From contig CAJINV010000020.1 in NCBI GenBank assembly GCA_905178155.1, positions 1,178,001-1,242,000 of the forward strand: a DNA stretch of 64,000 bases. The letters are read 5' to 3'. Below, in pieces: positions 29,359-41,200 of this stretch. How positions within the stretch are numbered: the stretch's first letter is position 1; every line of letters begins with the position of its first letter. The notes beneath the pieces were generated by a model. It was not told where the DNA came from and did not search any database. It was given only the letters and a program-made list of their open reading frames with translations. A program made the translations under genes and the position numbers. The DNA is from Amoebophrya sp. A120. Taxonomy: Eukaryota > Sar > Dinophyceae > Syndiniales > Amoebophryaceae.

Positions 29359-30873
29359 CTACGGCAGGTGTTCGTCTTCTGAGTCGAGGTCTTTGTTTCT
29401 GATTTCAGCAACAGCGTTCATCTCCGTGGGCAGTTTACAGTAGCCCAAGATGAGAAGGATGAATCCCGTGATGGTTAGGATGGGCATCCACATTTCGCAC
29501 AACCACAATGCTCCCGAGCCGAGTTGGAAGTTGAAGTCACCATCGATGTCCCCGCTCGCAAACTGTTGAATATCCTCCTTCGTCGGAATGTTTCCATATT
29601 TGGTCAGTAGGCTTGCATACAGGAAACCGGCGACGGCGCGGTAAAAGAAGAAATAGTCGGGGAAATCGATAATTGGCGGCGAGCCGTCGGCAGGGTAGAC
29701 CGGGGCCGGGGCGTTGGCCTGAATGCCGTACCAGACATTGTCATTTTCAGCATAGAACAACTGCGCCACGCGCGCCCACCGTAGCATGTGCAACACCCAT
29801 GCGGTAAACAGCATCGCGAGGGAGATAACGAGGAAAACGAGCAACCCTTTTCTCTTCACGATGCTTCCCTTTCTCAACATCGGCGTGCACTTTGCGAGCT
29901 GGAGTGCGAGCGCGAGGACAAACATGAGTACCACCTGGGCGACAGACACGGAAAACATGTTGGCGCCCGAGTCGGATATGGGAGTGTCAGGATTGAAATC
30001 GTCAAAGTTGAAATAGTTTGCGATGCATAAAATGCTAGATGCAAAGGGCCTGTCTTGCAGAGCAGGCAACTGAGGCCGATTATAAGCCTGTTTGGGGTGT
30101 GAGATAGAGCTGCTCAAATAGCATGACAGAAGCAGTCTTCTCTGCTCAAACAGCATGACAAATTGAATTTCCATGCTCCCAGCATTTGTGTTGCGCCACT
30201 TGCAAACTGGGTTCCAGCTTGTATCGCTTTTCTGCATCACAGATTATTTCAACTCTGACGATTTCAATCCTGACGCTTCCATATCGGAAAGAAAATTCGT
30301 AAACACGGTGGGGTCCAGGTTCTGTAAAAAGGTGGCAAAGTCCGCGAGAGCCTTTGGCACTGGGACGCCCGGCGGAAGCAGGTCGGGAAGGTTTTTCACG
30401 AACGTTGTTAGATCGGTGAGCAGTTTCGGCGTGTCCTTTGGACCCTTGTCCGCCGTTCCGTAGCCGTAGGCGAGGTACTTTACGAAGGAGTAGTTGAAAC
30501 TACTCTCCGTCTTGATAGCGTCGCGCATCCAGCCGGCCACGTGAGCGTCGTCCATCCGGGAGCCGATAAGCAACAACGTCAGGTACAGTAAGCCGAAAAG
30601 CCCCAGAAGACCTGAGGTGACATTCACCCCGACCCGCAGGAGAGTCTCCGAGGAAGTCTCGGGAGAGGAACGGGCTGCAGGAGCCGCTTCTTGCAGATAG
30701 ATCACCTTCTGCTTCTTGCGCTGCGGAACTAGAGTCGGCGTCGGGGCCTGACCCGCAGCATAATAACGAGAAGGGGCGGCAGGGTACTCGTCGGGAACGG
30801 AGTGGTAGTGCTGGGTGGCACCTCCAGTTATACTGAGCTGCGCTTTTTGGTTCGACATTTTTCGGTTTTTCAA
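29359..30873 (-). CDS. four-span membrane protein, 2 exons
   Basis: Exons 30873-30284 and 29971-29359 give 400 residues in frame (a second ATG at 30858 would shorten it by five). The N-terminal ~80 residues are hydrophilic with a basic QRKKQKVIY patch. Membrane spans are near residues 88-110 (GLLGLFGLLYLTLLLIGS), 200-222 (VAQVVLMFVLALALQL), 237-258 (LLVFLVISLAMLFTAWVL) and 358-378 (ILTITGFILLILGY). Large loops follow span 1 and span 3. The single intron is an S-family introner with perfect TCGGA repeats. The topology of four spans with both ends inside resembles tetraspanin- or amastin-like proteins, but no signature motif of those families is visible. Confidence 0.65.
29977..30283 (-). repeat. 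introner, S family
   Basis: 307 bp, TATGGGAGTGTCAGGATTGA...TTTCAATCCTGACGCTTCC and ATA, flanked by TCGGA on both sides. Removal joins NFLSD to SGANMF in frame. It shares the terminal 50 bp with 26778-27082. Confidence 0.87.
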
Positions 30874-32296
30874 GAAAACGAAAAAGGGTGGATGAGAACG
30901 AACTGCTGGAAAGACGCGATGGTTTTTTGTCCCGGTGCTCTCCTTGTATCAGCTTTCTTCAATATTTTATCAATCAAGGTTCTGCAGAAGTTAACTTGGG
31001 CTAGTCAGAGTCAGACTCAGAAGGTGAGTTATTTAGCTTTATTTGAGCAAGATTACGGGAGGTTTTGATTTTGTGAAGGTGTGAAGATTTTTGTACAACT
31101 CATGCGGGAGTATGTTTTGCTGTGGAGAAGGACAAATGAACTCACATAACAAAGTGACAAACAAACTCTCAAACAACATGATCATGGCTATTCGCTAGTG
31201 TGTTCGTTCCTTTTGATTTGAATAGGATCATCTTTGCCCATCGATCATCTTCCTAAGAGTTTTTTCTTGCTCACAATAGTACAAATCTGCACGAGCACGA
31301 CCGAGCAGACCTCATCAGAAAATCATGAACAATGTTGTGATTTAGAATTCGGATTCGCGAATTCTGGTATGTTGTATTTCCAAATCACACGACCGAGGAA
31401 ATTTTCACCAAACCGACTGTTTATGTTTCGCTGCAGCTTGACCTTGAGATCTAATTATTCAATCAAGTCTTGCATATCGGGACCAAGATGAGAATATGGT
31501 GAATTTCAAACAGAAACTTTAGCGACAGCGGCCAGTTTTGACACATACTTTTTGGATTCCTTGTTGCGGCCATCTGATGGCCGCACTGGTACAACATACT
31601 ACAATTACTAGCCAGCAGAGCTTCTGATTATTTATCTTTTTGTTTACAATTCTTGCAAGTTCATGTTCATCATACAGGTCTTGGCAAATCATTCTGTTGT
31701 ACGTGTACCATATCGAAGATGGAGTCCATTTTTGAATCGCTTTAGGTATACGCAAAACTACATGGGGGAGAAACCACCTGCGCCTACCACAAGAATCGCG
31801 TCGACTACTGCTTATTCACCGGTGGATCTGCAGTCGCTTGTTGCGTTCGCAATTTGGTTTTGAGCACAGCCCCTGGTGCATCGAGCGTGCGTCTCATTCT
31901 CTTACCGCGTAAACGTAAAGAGGCTCTCCATAGTTCCCGCCTCGCATCACACGAAAATGTGTGTGGAAAAATCTTGATGCGCATTAATTTTCTTTCTTTC
32001 TTCCCAGGCCTCGAGGACCTAGCGCTAATTTTGGTATAATATTTTTCGAAACTCCAGCAAAGTGGACACTGTGTCCCGATGATCAAATTAGAAAAACAAA
32101 TCAGGTCATAATGATGAAAGTTGCAAAAGCGAACGCCAACGCGTCGCACTTGAAAAAAAATTTGCAAACCGAAGCTGCGCAAAAAAAATTCAAAAAAAAA
32201 CGCAAAATCCCGTCGCAATGTCCCCTTGAATTAGAATTTATGTCATGACGACATGATCGGGAAACTACATAGAACGCCAGAGCGGCTCTGGCTGAG
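30874..32296. other. 1.4-kb intergenic region with the second duplicated block
   Basis: Between the giant surface-protein gene and the four-span gene. It carries the second copy of the duplicated block (about 31660-32030). No other gene or repeat was seen. Confidence 0.4.
31660..32030. repeat. duplicated intergenic block, copy 2
   Basis: Contains GAAGATGGAGTCCATTTTTG, GGTATACGCAAAAC, GCGTCGACTACT and TTCTTCCCAGGCCTCGAGGA, in the same order as copy 1 but with about 150 bp of extra sequence between the last two pieces. It lies about 800 bp upstream of the four-span gene start, nearly the same distance as copy 1 from its gene. Confidence 0.5.
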
Positions 32297-35200
32297 TCAC
32301 CCTCTGGCAGGCGGTTGAAATCTTTGGGTAGTTGTAGAAGCTGCTGCAGCACTCTCGTCACTGCCGCCACCCTTCGTAGTACCACCGCCGGAGAATGACC
32401 CGAACAAACTTCCGAAGACACTACCGCCACTCGTTTCCTCTTGTTGCGACGTTGCCCCCGTTCCTTGCTGCGCGCCATTTGTTCGTGCGCTCCGCGAGGA
32501 CGTCCGGCCCCCGGAGCGGTGGTGCCGCACGGCCCCCGCTGCGGTCACCCCCGAGCTGGCCCGCCGTGGCGAGGATGGTTTAGTATTTTGGGAACGAAAC
32601 AGTTCCTGCTCTATGCCATCTAGCCGCGTCATCACCCGGTCCAGGGTGCTCCGGTCCACGTAGCTGGAGCGCAGCTCGTCGATCTGGTCCTGCACGCCGG
32701 TAATCGCCTTCTGCAAACGGGTCTCCACCTCGGCACGTATTATCTTCAGGGCCTTCTCCTCGTCCAGGTTATCGACCTGCTTCGTCGGGGAGGACTTCCT
32801 TGTGGCTGAGGAGAGAAAGGACGACGAGGACCCAAAGCCAAAGAACCCCCTTCCACCGGTGCTTTTCGGCGAGGTGGATTCGGCAGCGTCCTGTGCCTCC
32901 TTCTGGCGCGCGAGCAGCATACTGTTGCGGTTCAGTACGTTGGCAGCCCGCTGGTCCAGGTCCTGGGCCTGCTGCAGGGAATCCAGGCTGCCCTTGATCT
33001 GCGCCAGCGCCGCGTCGTCAATGGTGGCGTCGCATTTCCGCGTCAGGGCTTCGATCTGCGTGGTTATGCGTACGAGCGCCGTGTTCACTTCGACCCAGTT
33101 ACGAACCAGCTTGGTCTCGTCCATAGGAAGCTCAGTCGCCTGTAAGAAGTTTCTTTCGGCAGTAGAGCGCGACCGTCAGCGAGATGCACATACTTATCAT
33201 GAACGCTTCAAAATTGCTAGAGCGATTGCGGCAGTTCTTCTATTGTCTCTCACTTACAGGAGCGAAAAAAGAAGAATGAAAAAACTGCAATTTCGCAGAC
33301 TCGACTCGAAGTAGATACCTGTCTCAACATTTTCGCTCTCCTTGGGCCGTAGACAATTTCCTTTTCCGCGTCCAGTTCCCTTTTTTCGACATACCTTTGG
33401 CACCGCAGCATCACCTCGGTGAGCGCGGGCCGCTCGGTCTTGGCGGTCGCCTGCGTCCGCACCGGCGGCCGGAGTGCCAGGTGGTACCTGCGGGTCATTT
33501 TTGCGTCGTCTAGCTGGCTGTCGGACAAAGCCCCCGCGTTTTCCAGCAGTTTCCTCTTCGCACCCCCGGATTTATCGCCGGGAAGGTCAAACATGCACTG
33601 GGCGACCAGACTGTTGTGCATCGTGTCCCGGAACTCTAGCCTGCCTTGCAGATCGATGCCGTCCAGGGTGTATCCGATCACGTCAGGGTATGCGAGGGGA
33701 GAAAAATCGAAATCACAATGTGAATCCATCTGCATAATTGTGTGGAGGAATAAGTACTGATGTCCAGCAGCATGGATATGAACAACCATCTGATTTGTCG
33801 AAAATCAAAATATTCTTTCAAAATCATGCAAAACAAGCATGCTAGTAACATGATGCAGCAGACACGGATTTCTTTCCGAAATTCAGAATCAGTAGCTTAA
33901 TCCTGATGGTCCTCGCAAATTTTATCATGATTTCGATTTGCCATGCGATATCACATCGGATTTTTTCACTTCGACCCGGAAGTATTCGTCTATTTTCTCC
34001 ATGATCATGTGTTCCCCGTTGGATTGCACCAGATCGGTATCCAAATCGTTGTAGCGAAACTGCTTCTCGGTTCCTGATGTTTATAACGAATTGCATTTTC
34101 ATCCATGTCTGGAAGATTGCTCGATGTTGCCCACATGTGGTTCCTCGAGATCTCCATACTCCCGGTCGTTGATGTAGCGCAAGCGTTATCCACTACAGCA
34201 AATAATTTTAAATGAATCGTACGTATTATGGTGCAACATGTACATGAACATCCATCGGCAAGCTCACAGAAAAAATATCATACCGAGCTGCAGCTGGCAG
34301 TAGTACATCGCGATGCCCGCGTCAAACGGCTGTATTGAGTGCGTCGCCTGTATGGCGTTCTCATGCGTTACACTCTCAACTGTTACATGAATTGTCATGC
34401 AAAATGGCCATGAGTCGCAAGACAATCAAGCTGCTTCGCATGACAAATTATCGAAGGGCTAGACAACTCCTAAATCCGTACCAAATTTGTGATGCAAGAC
34501 TTGCAAGCTTGCCCCTTTCCCTCTTGCTGTTTTTGCATAACAAATTCATGTAACAGTTGTGAATGTAACAGCTGAGAGCGCCATAGCCTGCGCCCAGACC
34601 TCGACCACACACACCTTGGTCTTGTCAACCTTGCGCCTTTCACGGCGCTTTTTCTGCATGTGCGCGAGCGCGAGGACGGAAATGCCCAGACCGCCGATCA
34701 CCATCTCCGCAAACCCGCCCATCGCACCGATTACCACCTCCAGGTCGTACTGCGTAAAGCGGTTGGTTTATCCTGAGTAAAAACTTCCCCAGCACCCCAA
34801 AGCTGTCATGCTAAGCTGCATGATCAGAATGCTTCGCATGCGGAGCCCCATTAGATGCATTCTCTAGTCTTGTTTTGCATTTTGTAATGCTCCAAGCAGC
34901 GCGATGGGCTAGATCTACTGTGATGCTGCTGAACAAGCGAAACAGAATCACACTACGGGCAAAACTTGTCATGCGCAACAACCAAAGCTGATGGATTTGT
35001 CCCCCCCATCTTGAGAAGTCTGGGGTGGGGACGGTTTTGTTTAGGATATGGTCACCAAAGTCGTGGACGCCTTCGCGAACGTGACCCGGAGGTGCAGTCC
35101 CTCGACGAACGGGGTTTCGGATTCCGTGGCCTCCGACCCCTTGGAGAGGCTGCTGTACTCCAGTTGCAACCCCGTGCGTATGACGTCCCACTCCGGCCCG

Positions 35201-38200
35201 GAGTCGCCGAAGGTGTAGATCGCCGGAACCGCCTTGAGATTCAGCGTGCTCGGGTCGATGCCCTTGAAGATCCGCCTGCTCGACGGCGTGAACGTGGTCA
35301 AAATCTTGGACAGCGTGTCCGGAGTGTACTCGTCGCTGCCTTGCACGTCCTTCGGCGGGATCGAACTTGTCGTGCTCACCTCCGCCACCAGCCCGGTGGC
35401 CTGCGCGTCCGGCTCGCCGAAGCTCAGATCGACGATGCGGTCGTCCCCCACGCCGAACTGGCAATCTTTACATACCCAGGTCATCTTGCAGTTGGTTGTA
35501 TGCAATACAAATTTCCCGTACATGTACAACATGCATCAAAATAAACTTCAGCAACTTAGAGCAGACCACTTGTCATGCCGAACAGGATTAAAGGGAAGCT
35601 TTGTGATGCAGAAACGGCATTTGCGCGTCGTGTACGGGAAATTTACTGTGGATAGGTTGTCGTGTTAGACACCTCCACCTCCTTTTCGCAGAACAGCGAC
35701 GTTGACCCACCGCCCCCGCAGAACGGGTTCGAAGCTGCCGCCGAGGGGTGGCAGGCGTAGGAGTTGTTGACATTGCTGTACACGCAAGCCTTGTTGTACC
35801 CGAGGGCGGTCGCGATGAGGTACATGGTAAACTTGTCCTCGATGTTCTTGTCCATCTTGTCGCCCGCTTCCTATCCTGTGCAAAAACGTCCCCGGCCCCC
35901 GAAAGTTGTCATGCACAGTGGCACACGCGTATAAGTAAATGCTAATGCTTCTCATGCGCAACCCCATGCAGAGCGTTCTCTGATGCTGCTTTGGGATTTA
36001 CCATGCCCAAACCAGGATAAGGTAGTACGTTTGTGATGCGGCTCTTGCAATAGCTAGCGCAAAACAGGACTACACTACGAGCCGCAGAAACTTGTCATGC
36101 GCAACAGCCAAAACTCGTGGATTTGTGTAGCAGATGCCTCATCGCATCTTGACTTTGCTGTGGGGACGCTTTTTCTAACCATACTTCCTCCAACATGCTC
36201 TGGGCTACGAAGGTGGGCACCACCTTTTTCTCCTCTCGCACGGGATCCAGGAAAAGCGCCAGAATCATCGCGCCACAGAGATACAGCAAAAGTAGCACCG
36301 CAACAATGGTCACAATCCCGCCGACAGCGGTGGGGTGGCTGTCCCCGTCCTTGTCCGCGAGAATTGTGGAAAAGAGAAAATCGAACTTTGTAAACCGGTG
36401 CCGCACCCAATCTCCGCCTTTCACGGCGTACGCGGCATAGAGAGAGATGAGAACGAGGAAGAAAATGACGCAACCGGTCGCAAGGACGAAGCTGAAATAA
36501 ATAAATGTTGAATCATGATCATGATCATGTTGGGATTTGCTACAATACTGCTTCCACCGCCGGCGTCAAATCAGTTTATCATATACGTTCAAGTAATACA
36601 ACATTCAGTCGAATGCGATTCCTCAGAGCAAACAGAACGTGATAGTGTAAGGGCAGTGCCAGGTGATGACAAAGTTTTATCGCAAATGAATCATAATGAA
36701 AGAGAAATTTAGTACTTTTGTATCTGTTCAAGCAATTCCTCCGCTGTGCTATACGCTTCCGGCGGAGTGACTGTCACCGGTGAGACGGCACACGTCGCAC
36801 CGCTGCCCGTGAAGGACGGGCGTGCCGGCATGGGTCCTAGGCCCGCACTGGGGTTGGAGGTGCTGCCGATCGGACACACTTGCGCACCATGGTCGCACGG
36901 CTTACAACTAGTTGCACCCACAGTGTCACTGTACGTGCCAGCGGGGCAACTCACGCACCCCAGAGCGGAAGCCAGCCCCAACGCAGCACTCGCCGTCCCG
37001 GCGGGGCAGGGGAGACACGTCACGCCATCAGCACTGTATTTGCCAGCCGCGCAAGCGGTGCACATGACGCGATTTGTTAACGCGTTCACCTTATGCACTG
37101 CAAAATCTAAAACATCGCAATAGAGCGGAGTAACAACTAGGCCAACTAACTCGGGATTCTAAGCGCGAAAGTTTTTCACTCGGGCGACCGAGACTGGTCG
37201 CCGCGCACGAGTTCCCTAGCCAGGTAACTCGTGGCGACCACTAGTTAGCAGGCAACTCGTGCTGGCAAGGGCCGACGATCGCGCAGTCTGTGACAGCCGG
37301 AATTCCCTATGAGGATGTGTGCTTTTGTGCATGCTATTTGTGCGCTTGGGGTCTTTTTTGAAAGTCGGCGGGGCAGCGTTTTCGCTTTCTTTGCAACGCA
37401 GGCGGTCTGCCTGTTTTGTCACGACGAGATATTCCCTGCCGTGAAGCTAACATTTACGAAGCGCAACAACTTTACACGCTTTCCGACTTCTGAAGCTAGT
37501 TTTTTAATGAAAGCACAAAAACTATGCACAAAACCGCACGAATTGCATATGTTGCCAGGACGTTTTCAAAACACACCTCTGACGGAAGTCGTCGGCCCCA
37601 GAGTCGCTATATAGAAAAACTTTCGCGCTTAGAATCCCGAGTTAGTCGTCCGGCCGCCCGGATTCGGCCGGCCGGGTGACTAACTCGGGGAGCCGAGTTA
37701 GTTGGCTTAGTTGTTACTCCGCTCATAGTATAAACTGCATCCAGCATGAAAAATTTTAAAAATTTTGTCATGCAGCTAAATTACCTAAGAGACCAGATTT
37801 GTGGTCATGTTGCTAGTCTGGCATTTATACGAGTGCGATGCTTTTGCAGTGCATACACCTGTCGCTCTGTCCCGGGCGAGCAGATGGTGGCGCTTTCCGT
37901 GACCGTGTTCACGTCAAAAGTGAACATGGCGTTGGTTGCCTGGCCGTCGACCTCGCCGCCAAAGAGAATAAACCTCCGATCGTGGTGCACGGCCTTCAGC
38001 TGCGTCATCTGGAACACCTTGCCGGCCCGGGAAAGTGGGTTTGCAAAGCAGAAGCCGTCCGATATGGGCTTCTCAATTGTTACACTCTCAACTGTTACAT
38101 GAATTCGCAATGCAAGAATGGCAACAGGGAAAGGCCGGGGCGTGCAACTCTTGCATTACAAATTCGGCACAGATTCCCATGCACATGCTGTTTAGCCTTC

Positions 38201-41200
38201 CAAAATTTGTCACGCGAAGTAGCTTCGCCGTGTGAGCTGGACGGTGATGCTCTTTTTGCGTGACAAATCACGCAAAAGCTGAGAATGTAACATTTGAGAA
38301 CGCCATATCCACGGTCGGGCACTTGCTCACCAAAGACGCGTTGACAGCCGCTCCCGTTTCCTGGTCTAGCTTCAGCTGCAGCACCTGGCTACTCTCCGAA
38401 ACGTACAAAGTGCTCCACATTTTTCCGCCGAAGAAGTACACGGAGTCTCCCACCGAAGCGTAGGCCATCTGCCCGCGGGGAATCTCGCTGTCCACGGAAA
38501 ACGTCGGCCACGAGTTTGTCGTCAGAGTAGGGAGATTTGTCGTCCCCGCCTCGAGGTGCTTCCTGTTCGAAATACCGCCCGTCGCTGTCGTGAGTTGGCG
38601 CACGCGGGGGCCGTGAAGGGCAATGTCGTTCTCGATATGTTCGAACAGGGCACGGCCATCGAGCCGGTTTATTTCCTCATACACAAACAACTGGGGGTCG
38701 GCTCGAAGATGCTGGTGATTGTCCTCCTCGTCGTCCGCGGCGGAGTTTGCGTCTGCTTCGCGAGCAGGACCACTTCCAGGTGATTCCTGCCTCATCATAG
38801 ATTGGCCAAACGAAACGAACCCTGCTCTTGGAGGCCCTGCTCGGCGGCGGAGAAACCGTGTCTCGCTTGCTGGAAAAGGAATTTCGTCAAGATTACCAGC
38901 ATCCCTCACCGGCACCGACAGGTCGTTGTAATCCTCGCCCTCTAGTACTCGCCAGGCAGCACCTTTTTTGGTGGACTTGGACGATTCAGAGGGCTCTGAT
39001 AACTCTTCCCGCTTAGTAGACAGCGTTCTTTTTCTACTTTCAAAAACTTCCCGCAAAGTAGAAGATCTTCGCTTCTTATTTCCCCTCTCTTCCAATCTCC
39101 TGCTCAGCACCACGGCCGCCAAGTTCGTGGCACTCAAGGACGAAGCATCGAAGACTTGCGCCAGCTTTGGCGAGCTTTGTCCGGTGGTCTCGCCCAGCAG
39201 AATTGCGATTTTGCCGTTGAGAAGCGTGTTGGACCCGGCTTGTAGCAGCGGCACCATCGCGCAATCTGAAATGGGCGTGCCCGTGGCGAGTTGCTCCCAC
39301 CGCCTTCCCCGGACGTAGAAGCGAAAGAGTTTATCGTTCGCCCCGGTAGACGTCACACCGCCGAAAATGTACACAAAACTCCCAATAGCGGCGCCGCACG
39401 CGCGGGCAAGGGGGATCGGGGTCGATCCCAAGGACACATACTTGTTGTAAATCGGATCGTACAGCCAGGCGTCGTCTAGGTAGGTTGCGTCACTTCCCCC
39501 GGAGTTTCCACAGCTGCTGGCCCCGGGAAGGTTTCGGCACCCGCCGTGTATAAACATCATGTACTCCCACCGAACGACAAGCGCATGCTGTCGAGCCGGT
39601 GGCGAGTTGCTGGCACGACCCAAGGAAGAGGGATTTACCTGTTTTATTTGTAGGAGTCTTCACAGGTTGTGACCACATTCACAACTAGCTCCAATGAAAG
39701 AGAAAGAATGAAAAACACGAAGAAAAATGAAAATCTAAAAACGCTCTAACCGGTTCCCAGGTAGTCGGCGCAGCTCCGCTCGACATGAGCGACATCCGCC
39801 ACATGTCGGCCAACTCCGCCCCCGCGTTTCCCAGTCCGCCGAACACGTAAAGGTAACCAACCAATGCCACGGCTCCGTGGTTCCTGCGCGGCGCGGGCGA
39901 CGCGACCTTGGTGTGCACCGTTTGCCAGCGACAGTATTTTGGTAAAACAGCCCAGTTCGTCGCGTTCGCGCTGTCGGCCTGCGCCGCCCGGCAGTCCGTG
40001 CCCCACACCGAGCCGATGTTATTCGTCAAGCTACTACTATTCTTGATCTCCAAGAACCTGACCGCGTTCGAAGACCCTAACGGGCTCCAATACGCTCCGC
40101 CGAGATACAGGCGGTCGTTGAAGGCGCTGACCGCCATCCCCGTCCAGCCATCCCCGGAGTACGAAGCGGCCAAAGCGGCGCGGAGTGTGTGATTACCCGA
40201 AGTCCAACTGGCGTCCTCATCCAGGAGCGAGACCCACTGGTAGCTTCCCTTGGTTGTCGCGGTGGAGGATAAAGTATCCGTCCGTTGCAGCGCCCAGGTG
40301 TCTTGAAAGGTCGCGCCCGATACGGACGAATACCCCATCGTCAAATACACGTAGTCACCGTATTTCACCATACCGGTCAAGTACCGTGCCGTCGGCTTCC
40401 CACCCGAGGTCGCTGCAAAGCCGGTTGCGCGGGCTAGCACGACCGGGTCCGCAGTGATGTTCACGTAGTACCGTCGTAGAAACGACGCAAACCCGGGCGT
40501 CATATCGATCATGAACCCCGAATCGTAATCCGCCACGGAATTGGGGTACGCGGTGCCGCCCCACGCGAATAGCGTTGTGGCGTCGTACTGCAGTAATTCC
40601 ATGTCCGCCCGCGGCTCGATCAGGGGGCCCCCGGCGAAAACGGGACCAGCCCAGGCCTCCGTCGTGGTATTGAACGTCCACCAGTCTGCAAATTGCACCG
40701 TGCGGCTGTGGCCGCCGTAGAGCACCAGCAAATTGTGGCTCGCCTCAGGGCTGGTGCCGGGTCCCTCGTACAGCGCAAGCGCGGGTCGATGCCGTGGACT
40801 CGGCTTTGCGGCAACACCCGTGTTCACCTCGATCCACAGCCCAAACGTGGTCGAGGCGAGGGAGAATTTCCACAAGTCGTCTAACTGCATCGCGTTTTCG
40901 TCCTGGCCGGCATACAGGTATAAAACGCTTCCCTTCGGGTCATACACCAACGCGCACCCCGTCCGTCCCTTCGGGGTTCTTGTGTCATCGGTACTGACGA
41001 GTCTTTCCCAAATATTCAGCCCGAGGTTCAACCGCCAGAGCTCGTCCGAGCCGCTACCCCCGAAGTAGTAAATGTACTCCCCGACGCGCGTGGAACAGGA
41101 GTAATACCGCGAATTCGGCGGGTTGGCGACGGCCGGGACCTGGAAAAAGTACCCGCATCCAAACGCCGCCTTAATCGCGTCCAACGATTGCAAGCTGCAC

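Noticed and set aside
37225-37285. Repeated GGCGACCA/AACTCGTG words as a possible CRISPR or tandem repeat
   Set aside because: Irregular spacing and few copies; they are part of the inner structure of the 602-bp inverted-repeat element.
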